Positions 63,194 to 64,000 of a stretch of 64,000 nt of DNA are shown piece after piece. The stretch spans positions 134,051,228 through 134,115,227 of the forward strand of contig CM061235.1 in assembly GCA_030848705.1 (NCBI GenBank). Direction: 5' to 3'. The DNA is from Heracleum sosnowskyi (Eukaryota > Streptophyta > Magnoliopsida > Apiales > Apiaceae). Numbering within the stretch: the first letter of the stretch is position 1; the number at the start of each line of letters is the position of its first letter. The translations under genes and the position numbers were made by a program. The notes below the pieces were generated by a model. It saw only the letters and a list, made by a program, of their open reading frames with translations, was not told the DNA's origin and did no database searches.

Positions 63194-64000
63194 TGTAAAA
63201 CCCCAGATTTTTGGGTAGAATTAAAACTTTTATTGTATGATGATGTATATATATATATGTGGATGGTGGTAATGGTTTTTGGAGAATTAAGTATGAAATG
63301 AATATGGATGTCAGTTTTCAAACATTTTGAGAATAATAAGAATGGACTGATCATGTAAATAAGAACAATCAATCTGGAAGATAAGAATACAATACTCCAG
63401 GGAAGAAAAGTATTTTTATGTCATCCAAATCAATATCTGGAATACATCCGACAACTCCGTAAACAAGATAGCGTATGCCCGAGAAAGCACTAGAACGTTT
63501 TCTAAGTGCAAGGAGTAAAGAGAAGTAAACCAGGAATATTGGAACGAATATTGATCCAAAGGATTATAGAAAAACCACTGATGAATAGTAACTTTTGATG
63601 AATAGTAAATTTTGTCGTTTAAAAGTTTTTCAGACCACCCTATATACGGGTCGATATAATGAACTTTCAAAGCTGTATTAGTGATCTACGATGAAAATAA
63701 AGGAATGCAAAAGCTGACAGAATCGGAAAAATAGCATTTCCGTTTTCTCCGAAATTTCACCATTAACGGGCGGATTAATTATTATTTGAGAATAATTGAG
63801 AATTTAAATTATCAATTCCATGGATATGGATTTAATAAAAGAATTAGAGATATTAAGAACGATTGCGATAAACTACTTCGGTAGAACACTTAAGAAACCC
63901 TGCGAACATTCTACGCGATTAAACGGAGACGGGACAACGGAACACTTACGGGATTAAATATAGACATGGAAGTAACATGTAACAAGATTAATTCAAGGAA
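63194..64000 (+). repeat. 3' LTR of the Tekay-like element (first 807 bases)
   Basis: It matches 52998-53804 base for base except at about three sites (near 63561, 63672 and 63717). It is cut by the window end. Confidence 0.95.

Larger units (their letters stand above)
52998..64000 (+). mobile_element. Tekay/Del-like Ty3/gypsy chromovirus, 3' LTR cut by window end
   Basis: A 4,224-bp 5' LTR (52998-57221), primer-binding site, an extra ORF, gag-pol with a chromodomain-like end, a polypurine tract, and the first 807 bases of the 3' LTR. Very long LTRs, two CCHC knuckles and a C-terminal chromodomain fit the Tekay (Del) clade. The visible 807 bases of the two LTRs align without gaps and differ at about three positions, so the insertion is recent. 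It belongs to the same family as the solo LTR at 4879-9168. Confidence 0.92.

Overview
This window looks like nuclear DNA of a flowering plant, most likely a eudicot. The evidence is AT-rich intergenic DNA, an intron-bearing LRK10-type receptor kinase gene, and plant lineages of Ty1/copia, Ty3/gypsy, CACTA, Mutator-like and Helitron elements, plus a plastid-derived rps3 fragment. The species cannot be named from the sequence; an asterid is only a guess. I see one clear host gene, at the left end. Almost everything else is a stack of nested transposable elements, and most of the insertions carry readable target-site duplications (TSDs).

Layout. (1) 1-3.9 kb: a complete three-exon LEAF RUST 10-like receptor kinase on the minus strand, with a Helitron and a small inverted repeat in intron 1. 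(2) 4.0-12.5 kb and 24.45-24.89 kb: a decayed minus-strand copia element. Its LTR is broken by a 4,290-bp solo LTR (4879-9168, TSD GCACG) and by a 792-bp Mutator-like element (9296-10087, TSD ATTTAATAT). (3) 12499-24448: a nearly intact minus-strand Sirevirus (542-bp LTRs, TSD ATGGA) inserted in that remnant. (4) 24894-27208: an old diverged LTR holding a plastid rps3 fragment. (5) 27209-52997: an outer Sirevirus on the plus strand, split between gag and pol by an inner, full-length Sirevirus (30090-51107, TSD CTTAA). The inner element's 5' LTR is itself split by a 9.2-kb CACTA element (30351-39573, TSD GAA). (6) 52998-64000: a Tekay/Del-like chromovirus with a 4,224-bp LTR, inserted in the outer Sirevirus pol. 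Its 3' LTR runs off the window and it belongs to the same family as the solo LTR.

How the parts work. The Sirevirus copies share gag (zinc knuckles), pol (protease, integrase, reverse transcriptase, RNase H) and a long 3' ORF of about 1,180 residues with no recognised function. Gag or pol carries a stop in each copy, yet the 3' ORF is open in both copies that have it. It is also the most divergent coding module. The CACTA element has an intact-looking 11-exon TnpA-like gene, a TNP2 transposase lacking its middle, a small GRF zinc-finger gene, and five near-identical 174-bp tandem repeats between the two divergent genes. The Tekay-like element carries an extra acidic ORF between the primer-binding site and gag, and a single stop at the protease/reverse transcriptase junction.

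The most notable signals are the fast-changing but open Sirevirus 3' ORF, the dense AAACTCTG octamer through the Sireviruses, the satellite-like array in the CACTA, the extra Tekay ORF, the captured GRF gene and the plastid insert. Exon boundaries, identities and mutation counts were read by eye, with no database search.
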